Shown piece by piece: positions 1-10,060 of a stretch of DNA of 64,000 bases. The notes under the pieces were generated by a model that worked only from the letters and a program-made list of their open reading frames with translations, was not told where the DNA came from and did not search any database. Both the position numbers and the translations under genes were made by a program. Origin of the DNA: Planctomycetota bacterium (GTDB lineage Bacteria; Planctomycetota; Brocadiia; SM23-32; JAKLEA01); NCBI GenBank assembly GCA_022711755.1, contig JAKLEA010000001.1:272743-336742 (forward strand). The letters run 5' to 3'. Position 1 is the first letter of the stretch, and each line of letters starts with the position of its first letter.

Positions 1-3000
1 CTTTTGAGCCGAACTGAAGCATGGCGAAGGCTACCTGTGGCGCGCTTTCAGGCGTTACTTTCAAATCGCCTAACGCTCCCCTGTCGCCCGACAACGCAGC
101 GAGCGCAATTGCAAGGCTGGTGACTTCGTCGGATGCGCGTCGTCCCGTCATAATTGCCTGCGCAAGCGCCGGGAACAACGCGCGGGATTCCTTAGGCGTC
201 GTTTCCATGATTGTATTAATGATTGGGACTGCGTACTGCTCATTCATCCCCTGAAGTATCAGCCCCAGCACCTGCGCATTCTCAGGTGAGAGCCGTTTGG
301 ACATGGTTGCGCATACCCTCTGCCAGAAATCGGGGTCCTTGGCTGCGAATCCACTGTCGTAGACGCTTTTTATGGACTGAACTGCCGGAGCGTTTCGGAA
401 CTTCGCTAAAGCAAGTATAGCGGCGCTTCGAATGGTCTCCCCTGCCGCGCCGGCGGGGATTCTGCTGGTGTCGGCTTTTCCCCTGGCGATCTCATCCAGG
501 AGATCAATTGCCTTTGGTTCTCCAAGCTTGCCGAAGGCTTCGCAGATAGCCGCCCTGACCAAAGCCTCAGACTGAATAGGCGACATTGTCGTGGAACTTC
601 TGGAACCTGGCGGCGCTGGAGTTGGAGCGGCTGCTCCGCCAGGAGTCGCGATCATTGGGCTGATCAGAATGTCATACAACGCCTGGAATGTTTCCGCTTC
701 CTGGATATCGCCAAGCGCGCGAGCGGCGGCAGCGCGCACCTTGGCTTCCTTTTCAAGCGCGTCAGGCGTATCATATGTTCCACTCTTGGTCTGAAACAAT
801 GTCACAAGCAGTGCGGCGCTTTCCTCATCCTGATGCTTCCCGAGATAAGCTATTGCCCTTTCTCTTACTGCAATCTCCACATCAACCTCGGCGAGCACTT
901 TTACTATCTCGATAACCTTCGGGATCTTGTTTCGAACCTGCGGTTGCAGACAGATTTCAAGCAATCTCCCGGCGAATCCCTGTTCAGGTGGAGTCCGGGT
1001 GGTCAGTCCGGTTATCGGATCCGGCATGTTCCAGGATTCGGCAAGCTTGATCAGGACATTCTCCGGCGGTGTATAACCCATTCGCGTGAGAATTTCCGTG
1101 GCTTCCAGTTGTGACCACACATCTTCAGACTTTTCGGTAACGGATTGCAGCAGTTGGGCAATCGCTTTCCGGGATGCGCTGTCTTGCTCCGGATTCCATT
1201 CCCACGGAACACTGGCTGGAAGCGGGGTAAGCGCCTGAGGAGATTGCCAGAAACAGGCAGCAATCGTCACAACTCCCGGACCAAGCTTCGGCACGTATTC
1301 GCCTGCCAGTTTCAGCGAATTGGGAGTCCCTTGCATCATAAGCGCGCAGATCGCAGGCGTTGATCCGGCATCAGCGGCGGCTTTCAGGTAGCCGGTTGCA
1401 TTATCTCTTCCCAACAATCCCAACCAGATTGCCGCAGCAGGCGCATCCTGCCCATTGGACATCATTATCCCGGCGAGTGTTCTCAGCAGTGGAACTGATT
1501 CTTCTGATGGCAAATGAGCAAGCGCGAAGTCATATAACACAACCGTTACTTCCATGAGCTTTCCTAGCGCATTGGCGGCAAATGTGCCGCCAATCTGCGC
1601 CAGTCGAAGCGCGATCCGGCCTCTTATTGTTGGATCGGAAATTTGAATTGCCAGTTGCTCTAGACCAAGGATCGCCCCCGTTCCGCCGCATCGTGAAATC
1701 TCGTCAATAACCAGCAATTGCTCGTCAGTAGACATGGCTGCAACACTCTTGATATAACCCTCATTCTCTTCCGGATTAAGAGTTGCCAGGAGAACTGAAA
1801 TACTGGTGATCTTGGTTACAGGATCAAGGCTTTCGGTCTTCGATTTCAGGATTGATATGGCCTCGGGAGATGCGATCTTCCCAAGCGTGCGCATCAGTGA
1901 ACTGCATAACTGCTGGTCCCCAAGAATGCCGGGAAGAACAATCTTTACTGCATTGACGGCTTCATCCGGCGCAGTCCTTACAAGGGCGGCTATAATTCTG
2001 GCTTTCAATTGAGGGTCTTCAACTTTTAAAGCTATATTCCTGAGGTGTTTCGCTCCGCCTGCGTCAGCGCACACAAGAGCCATGACCAGCATCCGCTGGT
2101 CTTCCGCCATCAGGTCGGATGAACTCGCGGCTGCCGCTGCTGCTGTGTTGCCGATTGCTCCTGCAAGCTTGAGACCGCCTGCTGCGGGCGAACCTGCGCG
2201 AGTCTCTTGTTTCTCAGCCATCTCGATCTTTTCCAAGAGCATCGCGGCTGCCCGGTTTCCAGCCTCGGCTGCCAAATCCCTTATCGCTGCGGAATAACTT
2301 CTCCATGCGAGGTGAACAAATTCAGGCGACTCAAGGAGCGCATCAGGCGCGATTTCTGGCTCCGGAACGGTTTTGATATCGGACTTCAATTCCTCATCTG
2401 TTTCCGCCAAGGTATCCTTCACAACCACTTGCAGCGCCGTTGGGGAGTTCGATCCTGCCGTCCTGCCGGCGCTTAATTTGCTGAAAAATCTCCCTCTCCT
2501 TGCGCTCCTTTCATCTTCCTCGTCTTCCGGAGTAATGGCGACGCCCCCGCCGCCCGCTGCTGCCGCTTGCTTCGCCTTCTCAGCTTCCTTTTCTTTGGCG
2601 GCTTCGGCAGTCTTGCGAGCCTCTATCATTTCCGCAACTTTTGCGCCGGTGAGAACCGGCATCCAGTGCAAACGCCGCGCAAGTGGCATTTCAATGAATG
2701 ACAGCAGCGTCACTTCTTTAGTGTTCGTTTCCTTAATTGCGGCTAGTTGTTCTTCAACCCAAGCCTCCGCCTGATCGCTCTTCAATATCATACCCATGGC
2801 CTCCATGTATAAGGCTTGCGCCTGGACAGTCGCGTGCAACCTGTCAGCCTTTTCCTCAAGAGCTGTTTTTGATAAAGGCGTTAAGAATGAGCCGCTTCCG
2901 CTAATAGATGGCCGCTTTGATATTGATGGTCCCCTCCTTCCGGCGCCGGATCCTATACGCAGTCCGAAACCGCTCTTTTCCTCGTCGCTGGTATCCAAAA

Positions 3001-5002
3001 CAGCACCCGTGCCCCCGCCGGTTGCAGCGGAAGCGGGAGCGGAAGGCGAAGCTGATGTCGCCGCCGATGCGATTCTTGCCGTTGTTTTCGCGGATGCGGG
3101 CAATTCGGCCTGTCCGAAAATATGCATAACCTCGGCGTCAACAATTTTCTCAACGCCTTCGCTGATTCGGTAATATGCGCTGCAATTGATAAAATCGCCT
3201 TCTGGCGTCTCTGAAGCGATGAATTCTATTTTTTGATCGCCCTTTTCGACGGTTCCACTCAACAGCCTGCTACTCTTGCTGGCCATCCGAACGGGTTTCT
3301 CATCTGTCCCGACAAGCGCAAGGCCTGGTCCCAGCACCAACCTGCCTACGAATTGGTTTTTCTTGGTGTCAACGGATGGGAGCGTTTCTCCAACCGACTC
3401 AAAAGCGCACACTCCCCATTCCAAATTGACCAGATCCCCCTTGGGCGATATTACAAAGTTTGCGGAAGGCATGCCCGAGCTTTGGAGCGTCAACTGCTGC
3501 CCCTGTGCCGTAGCAGGTCCGGTCGTCCACGTGCCTTTGCTTCCCCTGTTTCGGTATTGCAGCTCCAGCAGCAGGCGCCTAAGCTCGGCGTAGGCTGCCA
3601 GGTCCATGGTTGCGGCGGTCATCGGCCCAAGGATTTCAATGTTCAGTACCTGTGCGGGAAGCGGTTGGAGCGTAAATACGGACTGAACGGGTTTCTTTCC
3701 TCCCTTGGCTACAATAAGCTTCTGTGGCTCAGACTTCACCGAGAAGCGATAAACTTTGCCAGGAATCAGGATAAGCTTATTGCCGCCGATTTCAGCCTCA
3801 ATCTCTCCCAGTGAACTATCCGTGTTAATCAGACATACTACAGGCATGAGACCCTGAAGAAATTCAGCCTGAGCCTTCGTCACACGGGTTGGGCCGATCT
3901 TTTCGGTCTTGCCCAAAGCCTGCTGAGCTTTCTCGTTTGAGGGATCTAGCTCGGTTGCTCGCTGAAATGCCCACTGCGATTCCCGCCGCATCCCATTTTT
4001 TGAACACCATTCGCCTAAATCAGACCAGCTTTTAGCCTCATTGCGCACTGCGGCAGCTTTATATTGTTCTCTGTAGGCCGTCACAAGTTCAGCGCATTTA
4101 TTCTCGATTTCAGACTGAGGGGGCAATTCACCAAGCGGTTTACCGCCCAGATTTGTCACAACCTGAGGTGTCACAGCGGGCTTGCCTGCCAAGGGAATCT
4201 TCGAACCGGGAGCGGGAGACGTTCCGGGCGCGCCTGAACCTCCCGCTCTTGCGGCGGCTTCGGCTTTCGCTTTATTTAAGCGATTTTTGAAAAATTCCCC
4301 CGGTGAACCTTTGCCGCCCTTATCAGGCGGATTTTCTGCTTTAACAGGTGGTTTGGCAACTTTCGGCTCTTCTTTCTTCGGCCAGAAAATCACGGCTGCC
4401 ACAACTGCGCCAACAAGAAGAACCACACCGGCCGCGATGGGTATCCATGGTATCCGCCGCTTCCCAGTGTCGAGCAGGCTGTCAGTTTCAAGATTGAAAC
4501 CGCAGTTCCCGCAAATTGTCTTTCCAAGCTCAACAGGACGTTTGCAGCGTGGGCATATATTTGGAGCATCGCCATCGTCAACGCCTATTGCGTCAGCCTC
4601 TGCCTTGCCGCTTGCGGCGTGAGATACTACTTCGGCCTGTTTTGCGGCTATGCCGGCTGTGCCATGCGCGGCTGCCCCAAGATCCATTTCAATTTCCGTC
4701 TGAGCAAGTTGTTGTTCGATTTTCGTCGGGCGGCGCGTTTCGGGAGGCGGTTCGTCAAGCTCGAACCCGCCGGCATCATCCCCTGCCGCCTGCTGAGTTC
4801 CAGGCTCCTGCTCCGGTGGCACAAGGGGTGAATCACCTTCCAATGCAAAGGACGGCTCAGCTTCCTTTGGCGGGGGCGCTGAAGGGCGAGGCACATCCAG
4901 TACCCCCTTCTTGCACTTTGGACACAAGACTCTCTTCCCGGCCAGTTTGTCCGCAACGCCAAGCTTGGCGCCGCAATCAGGGCATTGGACGCGAATGGGC
5001 AT
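1..5002 (-). CDS. giant zinc-ribbon / membrane / HEAT-repeat protein, C-terminus beyond the window
   Basis: The frame read by eye from an ATG at 5002 stays open to base 1, giving at least 1667 residues; the C-terminus is outside the window. An N-terminal zinc ribbon has Cys7, Cys10, Cys27 and Cys30. A second ribbon lies at about 149-172 (CPRC, then CGNC). One membrane helix follows at about 187-208 (IPIAAGVVLLVGAVVAAVIF), then a low-complexity linker, a TPR-like stretch near 320-360 (WAFQRATELDPSNEKA), a beta-rich region and an Ala-rich helical region. The last 800 or so residues are repeated alpha-helical pairs of HEAT type (e.g. VAVRERAIAYLGKHQDEESA, VRAAAARALGDIQEAETF). Zinc ribbon plus one TM plus a repeat scaffold suggests a membrane-anchored protein-interaction platform with the ribbons in the cytoplasm. 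I infer no enzymatic role. The long plus-strand frames antisense to it are shadows. Confidence 0.85.
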   Translation of the reverse strand, partial: MPIRVQCPDCGAKLGVADKLAGKRVLCPKCKKGVLDVPRPSAPPPKEAEPSFALEGDSPLVPPEQEPGTQQAAGDDAGGFELDEPPPETRRPTKIEQQLAQTEIEMDLGAAAHGTAGIAAKQAEVVSHAASGKAEADAIGVDDGDAPNICPRCKRPVELGKTICGNCGFNLETDSLLDTGKRRIPWIPIAAGVVLLVGAVVAAVIFWPKKEEPKVAKPPVKAENPPDKGGKGSPGEFFKNRLNKAKAEAAARAGGSGAPGTSPAPGSKIPLAGKPAVTPQVVTNLGGKPLGELPPQSEIENKCAELVTAYREQYKAAAVRNEAKSWSDLGEWCSKNGMRRESQWAFQRATELDPSNEKAQQALGKTEKIGPTRVTKAQAEFLQGLMPVVCLINTDSSLGEIEAEIGGNKLILIPGKVYRFSVKSEPQKLIVAKGGKKPVQSVFTLQPLPAQVLNIEILGPMTAATMDLAAYAELRRLLLELQYRNRGSKGTWTTGPATAQGQQLTLQSSGMPSANFVISPKGDLVNLEWGVCAFESVGETLPSVDTKKNQFVGRLVLGPGLALVGTDEKPVRMASKSSRLLSGTVEKGDQKIEFIASETPEGDFINCSAYYRISEGVEKIVDAEVMHIFGQAELPASAKTTARIASAATSASPSAPASAATGGGTGAVLDTSDEEKSGFGLRIGSGAGRRGPSISKRPSISGSGSFLTPLSKTALEEKADRLHATVQAQALYMEAMGMILKSDQAEAWVEEQLAAIKETNTKEVTLLSFIEMPLARRLHWMPVLTGAKVAEMIEARKTAEAAKEKEAEKAKQAAAAGGGGVAITPEDEEDERSARRGRFFSKLSAGRTAGSNSPTALQVVVKDTLAETDEELKSDIKTVPEPEIAPDALLESPEFVHLAWRSYSAAIRDLAAEAGNRAAAMLLEKIEMAEKQETRAGSPAAGGLKLAGAIGNTAAAAAASSSDLMAEDQRMLVMALVCADAGGAKHLRNIALKVEDPQLKARIIAALVRTAPDEAVNAVKIVLPGILGDQQLCSSLMRTLGKIASPEAISILKSKTESLDPVTKITSISVLLATLNPEENEGYIKSVAAMSTDEQLLVIDEISRCGGTGAILGLEQLAIQISDPTIRGRIALRLAQIGGTFAANALGKLMEVTVVLYDFALAHLPSEESVPLLRTLAGIMMSNGQDAPAAAIWLGLLGRDNATGYLKAAADAGSTPAICALMMQGTPNSLKLAGEYVPKLGPGVVTIAACFWQSPQALTPLPASVPWEWNPEQDSASRKAIAQLLQSVTEKSEDVWSQLEATEILTRMGYTPPENVLIKLAESWNMPDPITGLTTRTPPEQGFAGRLLEICLQPQVRNKIPKVIEIVKVLAEVDVEIAVRERAIAYLGKHQDEESAALLVTLFQTKSGTYDTPDALEKEAKVRAAAARALGDIQEAETFQALYDILISPMIATPGGAAAPTPAPPGSRSSTTMSPIQSEALVRAAICEAFGKLGEPKAIDLLDEIARGKADTSRIPAGAAGETIRSAAILALAKFRNAPAVQSIKSVYDSGFAAKDPDFWQRVCATMSKRLSPENAQVLGLILQGMNEQYAVPIINTIMETTPKESRALFPALAQAIMTGRRASDEVTSLAIALAALSGDRGALGDLKVTPESAPQVAFAMLQFGSK

Positions 5003-5149
5003 GCTCTACTCCGCAATTAAGACCAAATCAAGCCAGTCACTGGTGCATTAAACAGCATCCTTAACCATAATATTAGGGTTGCGGATTAATTTCAATGCGT
5101 TGTCTCCGATATTCCGGAATATTCTTCGCGTCTATGCAGGACATTAGCT

Positions 5150-8100
5150 TCATCGCATTTCTTCGCGCAGGATTTCAACTCGAGGTGCAATGTGTCTCAT
5201 GTAATCAATTATTGCTACATGTTTTCCTTCTGGAGAGGAACCGTCGAGAATATAGAAAAAGGCGGTTGGCTGGTGTCCAGCGATAATATCTCCCGTCATT
5301 AGAATCTGATCAATGTTCCTTGAAATATCAGGATGCTGGTTCCCGCCGTTGTCCACCCAGAATTGCATTCTGAATTTGGATGTGTCATCTGCTATTGCGC
5401 CGTAAGCAATGCAGGCGGCTGTGTCTCGCCAATACGACGTTTGTCCACCGGCATTCACAGGCTCATCATCCTGGCTCTTTCCGCCAATGCAACTGCCGGG
5501 GTAGAAAAAATATGCGGCGCATGGCAGCGGGGCATGGTCTGCGTTCTTCAATTCCATGAGTCTGGCATTGAAATATGATGAACCTGCGAAGAACCTTAAC
5601 CTGACCAGCGCGTGATATCCGCGTTGCATAGCGCCTTGATGGCTATAAGTCCCATTCTCATTGACCTTTGTGACTGCTCTCCCGCCCGCTCTTGCTGACA
5701 GGCGGATATCAACAGTAGCGGAAGCAGGACCTGATTGCATCCGCTCAACGGAGGCAGTGTCCGGCGGTACCCAAAGGTCCTGTTCAAGCTTCTGGTGCAA
5801 AAGGAAACCGAGATCTCCAATCATCGTTCCCTTATACCGTATGAAGCTCAGCAGTTTGGCGGTTCCTGGCTCATGTGAACATTCAAGATCGCCGGTTGTA
5901 ATGAGAAAGGAAGCAGGGCCGGACTTTTTTAGTTCGATTGCTGCATTTGTTTTATTATCTTCCTTATCATGTTTTCGGGTACCGGTCTGTATGTGCTGCT
6001 GCTTGGTTCCACTTGCGCCTGAGATTATGAGCGTGACCGGTTTTCCAGATTCCAAGGGCAGACCTGCGACAGACAAAACGGTCTCATCATCAAAGGATTC
6101 CAACTGCCAATGCTCAGGTTCCCCAATCAGGCCATCCGGACCGAGAATCTGTACAGATTTCACGGTAATTTCCCGCCATGGGTCAGGCATCCGTACTTCA
6201 ATTACCCCGCATCTTTTTCCCATATTTGGAGTGGATTCTGGCGCGGGGAAAATGCCGACCGTCATCCTGGTGTTCGCCCCGTGAACCCACTTTTCCGGCA
6301 ATCGGCTGTAAGTATGGCGAATTGTTAACTTTTTATAGTCCTCATGAACCATTCGCAGGTCGGGATCCAATTCCGCCAGGATCTCATGAACTCCCTCCTC
6401 CTCGGGCCAGGCGATATTCAGCGATGAGGTTGCTCCAGGCATGAGCTTGTTTGTTTCGTCGGTGGACAACCCATCAATAGTTTTCCTAATGATGACTTCG
6501 GCAGACGCATCGCCACGGTTAGTCACATTTATACATCGCTGATTTTCATTCAGGCTCAGGCTCAATTCGGGCAGTTTTCCGGCATGCGCCATATAGACCT
6601 GCCCGTGTATTTCAGTCGCCGCTTGTGTCAGAAGTTGATACGGCTCGCCGTTTTCCTTGACCAGTCCGTAGTTGGAGTCCTCCGGAAACGTGCTGGCAAT
6701 ACCGAGCGCCGGTTCATCAACCCACATGAAGAAATCCGAACCGACTACAAAAGGCCGGGTTAGCAGATAGCTCTGAAAGATTCTGAACGCTTTTGAACGT
6801 TCCGTCTGCGTCTGAACCCTCTGTCCTGCGCCGTGAAGACATGGCAGTCCGCTGTCGTAGGCCGGATAGCTCCATTCGGTTATCATCAACGGGCGCCCGC
6901 TCTTTTCATGCCATCGCATCATATCCTTGTCATAATCAATTATTTCACAGGTCTTTAGATCAATCTGACGGTAGGTATTGACGCTTACGATGTCACAATA
7001 CTTTCCCGCAATGTCCCATACATCCGGCGCATCCCCCGCGAAGCGGCAACCCAGGATCATGTGATTCGGATCGGCTGCGCGAGTGGCCTCTGTCGTCACC
7101 TTGAAATACCGTTCCGCGACAATCCGGGTAAATGCGTCGCAATCAGCCTCGATGCCGGGATTAATTGTGGATGGAGGGATGATACTGTTCTCAAAAGCCG
7201 CCCAGGACTCGTATCCGGTTCCCCATGCCTCATTCAATCGCACGATCTCCGGATACTTCCCCTTCAGCATTTCAACGGCGGCTGTCTTGGCTGGATTTCC
7301 CGCCTCAAGTCGGATCGCCTCTCCAAGCAGTCGCAGTTTGTGCTCTCCCCACTTACCGTACCACTCAAGCTCGTTATCGAGAAAGTAGCCCAGAAGCCAG
7401 GGATCATCCTTCAATCTGCCGCAACTTTGCCTGGCGGTGGCCCGGCAATAGGTCTCCCACCGTGGGGAAAAGACGTTCGGGAAACCCGTCCAATGGACCT
7501 TGGGACAGAGCGCATCAATGCCTGCAAACGCGGTTCCCAAGGCGATGAATTCCATATGCGGAAGACCCTGATGACGCATTTTCGGGGAGTTGTTTGCGGC
7601 AAGGCAGTTGAAACCCCATGCCTTCAACCTGTCCAGTGTCTGCGCTGCCCATTTTTCCTCTGAACCGTGCAGTTTCTCCATGTTGCGCGAGTAAGGTGCA
7701 TATCCGAGTTTCTCGCACCAGTGCGCATAGTAACTTGCATGATCGGTTCCCAGCATGTAGAAGCCCCTGCCCGACGGAGTGATCACCCACCACCGACCAT
7801 CAATCTCTTCAACCCGGAAGAAGCCGGTCCCTTTTGCGGTAATAACGTTAGAGCCGAGATCATTTGGGACTGGAGGGATGTTCATTTCTTTCCTCTCCGG
7901 CTCCGGTTCCGGAGTCGCAACGCGGACAAGCACGTCGTCGAATGACGCCTCAAACGCACCGCAATCGAGCGCCGCCCTTCCGATTCTGACGGCCTTTTTC
8001 TCCGCAAATAGCACTTGCTTGATTGCCCGCATGGTTCCGTCAACTTCGGCAACGGTTGCTTTGATACCCAGTTTGTCGTGCTCAATGCGAAGGCGGTATG

Positions 8101-8632
8101 GGTGATTGTATTCCCACTTGAAGTCCTGATCCCCGCTGTTGACGGACTGCAGGGCGGTTTCCCCCTCCTTGTCAGCGAGCCACCGTCCGTCCAGACATTC
8201 CGTCAGTTCAATAAAATGGCCGGCATTGGATTTAGCGTCGTTGGGGGCTTCCACCAGCGCGAGGTGAAAGTAGTTCGCATCGTCGCGATAAAGCGCAATC
8301 CCGGCCACTTTCCATTCATTGCCCAATGGCTTCTCAATGGTCAGAGCGGCCTCAATTGTCTGAACGCTTCCCATCGGGGCGCATGAAGCGACAACAAATG
8401 TCTTGCCGGGGGAACTGGAGCACAGCCTGCCGCCCTCAACCCACCAGAAACCGTTGGAATCCCAGCGGTTAACGGCATCAAGCGCGTTCTCATCCGTAAA
8501 GTCTTCGTAAAATTCGACTGGCTTGGCGGCATCCTGAGCGAGTGAAGTTTTCCAGACGGATACGATAATGAGCGACATAATGAACAAGTTCGCACAAAAC
8601 GCTTTTCTTCGGAATTGGCAGTAAATCATCAT
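5150..8632 (-). CDS. secreted clan GH-A glycoside hydrolase (agarase/beta-galactosidase-like)
   Basis: This 1160-residue protein has an N-terminal signal peptide (hydrophobic core LFIMSLIIVSVW, then SLAQ). A concanavalin-like beta domain follows (about 40-240: FYEDFTDENALDAVNRW ... FDDVLVRV). A TIM-barrel glycosidase domain spans about 265-680. Asn420-Glu421 in LGYFLDNELEWYG fits the clan-A acid/base, and Glu586 in PLMITEWSYP fits the nucleophile. The C-terminal 450 or so residues look beta-rich (FN3-like and sugar-binding-like). The barrel resembles GH50/GH86 agarases and GH42 beta-galactosidases, but family and substrate cannot be fixed by eye. It is probably extracellular or periplasmic and attacks a galactan-type polysaccharide (inference). 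It lies 147 bp upstream of the giant HEAT gene on the same strand and is divergent from the phosphoesterase-like gene. Of two adjacent ATGs, the first is used. Confidence 0.85.
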   Translation of the reverse strand: MMIYCQFRRKAFCANLFIMSLIIVSVWKTSLAQDAAKPVEFYEDFTDENALDAVNRWDSNGFWWVEGGRLCSSSPGKTFVVASCAPMGSVQTIEAALTIEKPLGNEWKVAGIALYRDDANYFHLALVEAPNDAKSNAGHFIELTECLDGRWLADKEGETALQSVNSGDQDFKWEYNHPYRLRIEHDKLGIKATVAEVDGTMRAIKQVLFAEKKAVRIGRAALDCGAFEASFDDVLVRVATPEPEPERKEMNIPPVPNDLGSNVITAKGTGFFRVEEIDGRWWVITPSGRGFYMLGTDHASYYAHWCEKLGYAPYSRNMEKLHGSEEKWAAQTLDRLKAWGFNCLAANNSPKMRHQGLPHMEFIALGTAFAGIDALCPKVHWTGFPNVFSPRWETYCRATARQSCGRLKDDPWLLGYFLDNELEWYGKWGEHKLRLLGEAIRLEAGNPAKTAAVEMLKGKYPEIVRLNEAWGTGYESWAAFENSIIPPSTINPGIEADCDAFTRIVAERYFKVTTEATRAADPNHMILGCRFAGDAPDVWDIAGKYCDIVSVNTYRQIDLKTCEIIDYDKDMMRWHEKSGRPLMITEWSYPAYDSGLPCLHGAGQRVQTQTERSKAFRIFQSYLLTRPFVVGSDFFMWVDEPALGIASTFPEDSNYGLVKENGEPYQLLTQAATEIHGQVYMAHAGKLPELSLSLNENQRCINVTNRGDASAEVIIRKTIDGLSTDETNKLMPGATSSLNIAWPEEEGVHEILAELDPDLRMVHEDYKKLTIRHTYSRLPEKWVHGANTRMTVGIFPAPESTPNMGKRCGVIEVRMPDPWREITVKSVQILGPDGLIGEPEHWQLESFDDETVLSVAGLPLESGKPVTLIISGASGTKQQHIQTGTRKHDKEDNKTNAAIELKKSGPASFLITTGDLECSHEPGTAKLLSFIRYKGTMIGDLGFLLHQKLEQDLWVPPDTASVERMQSGPASATVDIRLSARAGGRAVTKVNENGTYSHQGAMQRGYHALVRLRFFAGSSYFNARLMELKNADHAPLPCAAYFFYPGSCIGGKSQDDEPVNAGGQTSYWRDTAACIAYGAIADDTSKFRMQFWVDNGGNQHPDISRNIDQILMTGDIIAGHQPTAFFYILDGSSPEGKHVAIIDYMRHIAPRVEILREEMR

Positions 8633-8898
8633 TTGATCCCACTCCCGACAAAAAAATGCGGCGCCTTTGTCATTGGAGAAATGTCGACACGATACAGGAA
8701 CGCTTCGTTACCTGAAGCATCTGCTTCCGGGGACATTGCGCGCATGAAGCTCTCAAACACGAGTCTTTTGTTTCGATGATCACTTCTTTAGTGATGATAC
8801 TCTCTATTCCGGATTGACTCAATTGTGTCGTTCCGATCTGATGGCAAATCAGCATGCCGGAATACACTCAAAGATTTCAGTAACAAGCGCATCATGGT

Positions 8899-10005
8899 AT
8901 GATGAAACTTGAAATGAAACGCATACTCATCTTGCAAATTGTCACTTTTGCGTTCTGCGCTTATGGCGAATCCGTTTTGTCACAGAACCGCCCATATACT
9001 CAATCCGACGCATATCGAGTAGCAAAGGCCTTCGAAGTAAAGCCTCTTCCCGCCGAGCCGCGCTGGGCCGAGATATCGCAGAAACCATTCTTCACTTTCA
9101 TCTGGATGTCCGATCTTCACCTGGACGGTTCCCGGCTCGAATTCATCCAGCGGGCGTTCCGCCTTGCCGATTCATACAAACCGGATTTCGTTGTCTTCAC
9201 AGGCGATAACAACGCCTATGCTCCCGGCAAAGAGGTTGATGGCGTCGTGCCGCCGGTCACTCTTCAGAGGCAGTTATTCTTCAAGGAATACTTGAAGGAA
9301 AATCTTGCCAGTCCGGCCGTGGTAATCCCCGGCGACGACTGGCCTCCGGATTTCGAGAAGGTATTCGGCGCGTTCCAGTTCAGTTTCAACTACGGCGGAC
9401 TTCACTTCGTCATGTTTGCAGCCGACCGATGCGCATACGGAGTCGAGGGATGCGCCGTCTACGAGGACAGCACATGGCGCTGGCTTGACGGCGACCTTGC
9501 CAGGAACGCAGAACGCCCGACAATCTTCTTCCAGCATGAAACCATGCTTCCGCCGGCATACCTTGACGCGGACAAGATGAGGCGCAAACTTGAGGGATCG
9601 GGAAACGTTTTTGCCGCCTTCTGCGGTCACATTCACGTTGATCTTGATTTCTCACAGAACGGAATCCGCCATCTTGTTTGCCCGGCCCTCGGACCCAATC
9701 CCGCGCCGGCTTTCAAATTAGTGCATGTGCATCAGAGCGCCATTATTCTTCGCACTATTGAATATGATCCGGTCGGGCAGACGTTCATTGAGACAATGAA
9801 GTGGCAGCGGATTGAAATACCGAATCGCCTCAGGGGGGCCATGCATTTTCCGCCGGACGGCGGGTTCAAGAAGGAGGATTATTGTGAAATCCCGGCACAT
9901 CCGAGAGCGTCCGATCCGGCGTTATTGAATCGGGGGGCGGAACTTTTCGGGCCGATGATGCGCTTCACGGCGACTCACGGGCTTTCCAAATTGAATTCGA
10001 AGTAG
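8899..10005 (+). CDS. secreted calcineurin-like metallophosphoesterase, altered GNH motif
   Basis: The 368-residue protein has a signal peptide (ILILQIVTFAFCAYG). Metallophosphoesterase blocks appear in order: D72-x-H74 (WMSDLHLDG), G102-D103-N104 (FVVFTGDNNAY), a histidine at 213 (FFQHETM) and GHIH at about 243-246 (AFCGHIHVDLDF). The block where family members carry GNH(D/E), with metal-binding Asn and the catalytic His, reads VIPGDDW (about 142-148). The metal site is therefore partly conserved, but the Asn is Asp and the His is absent, so activity may be reduced or changed. The product is exported, perhaps acting on phosphate esters alongside the divergent glycosidase (inference). An in-frame ATG at 8914 is a possible alternative start; no clear Shine-Dalgarno separates the two. 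Confidence 0.82.
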   Translation: MMKLEMKRILILQIVTFAFCAYGESVLSQNRPYTQSDAYRVAKAFEVKPLPAEPRWAEISQKPFFTFIWMSDLHLDGSRLEFIQRAFRLADSYKPDFVVFTGDNNAYAPGKEVDGVVPPVTLQRQLFFKEYLKENLASPAVVIPGDDWPPDFEKVFGAFQFSFNYGGLHFVMFAADRCAYGVEGCAVYEDSTWRWLDGDLARNAERPTIFFQHETMLPPAYLDADKMRRKLEGSGNVFAAFCGHIHVDLDFSQNGIRHLVCPALGPNPAPAFKLVHVHQSAIILRTIEYDPVGQTFIETMKWQRIEIPNRLRGAMHFPPDGGFKKEDYCEIPAHPRASDPALLNRGAELFGPMMRFTATHGLSKLNSK

Positions 10006-10060
10006 GTCATCCGGCTAAATGTCTGTCCCATTCTGTTTCGCTCATATTGAACTGTGGTCT

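Noticed and set aside
21..4831. Plus-strand open frames over 1-5 kb
   Set aside because: They are antisense to one long minus-strand frame with clear zinc-ribbon, TM and HEAT features.
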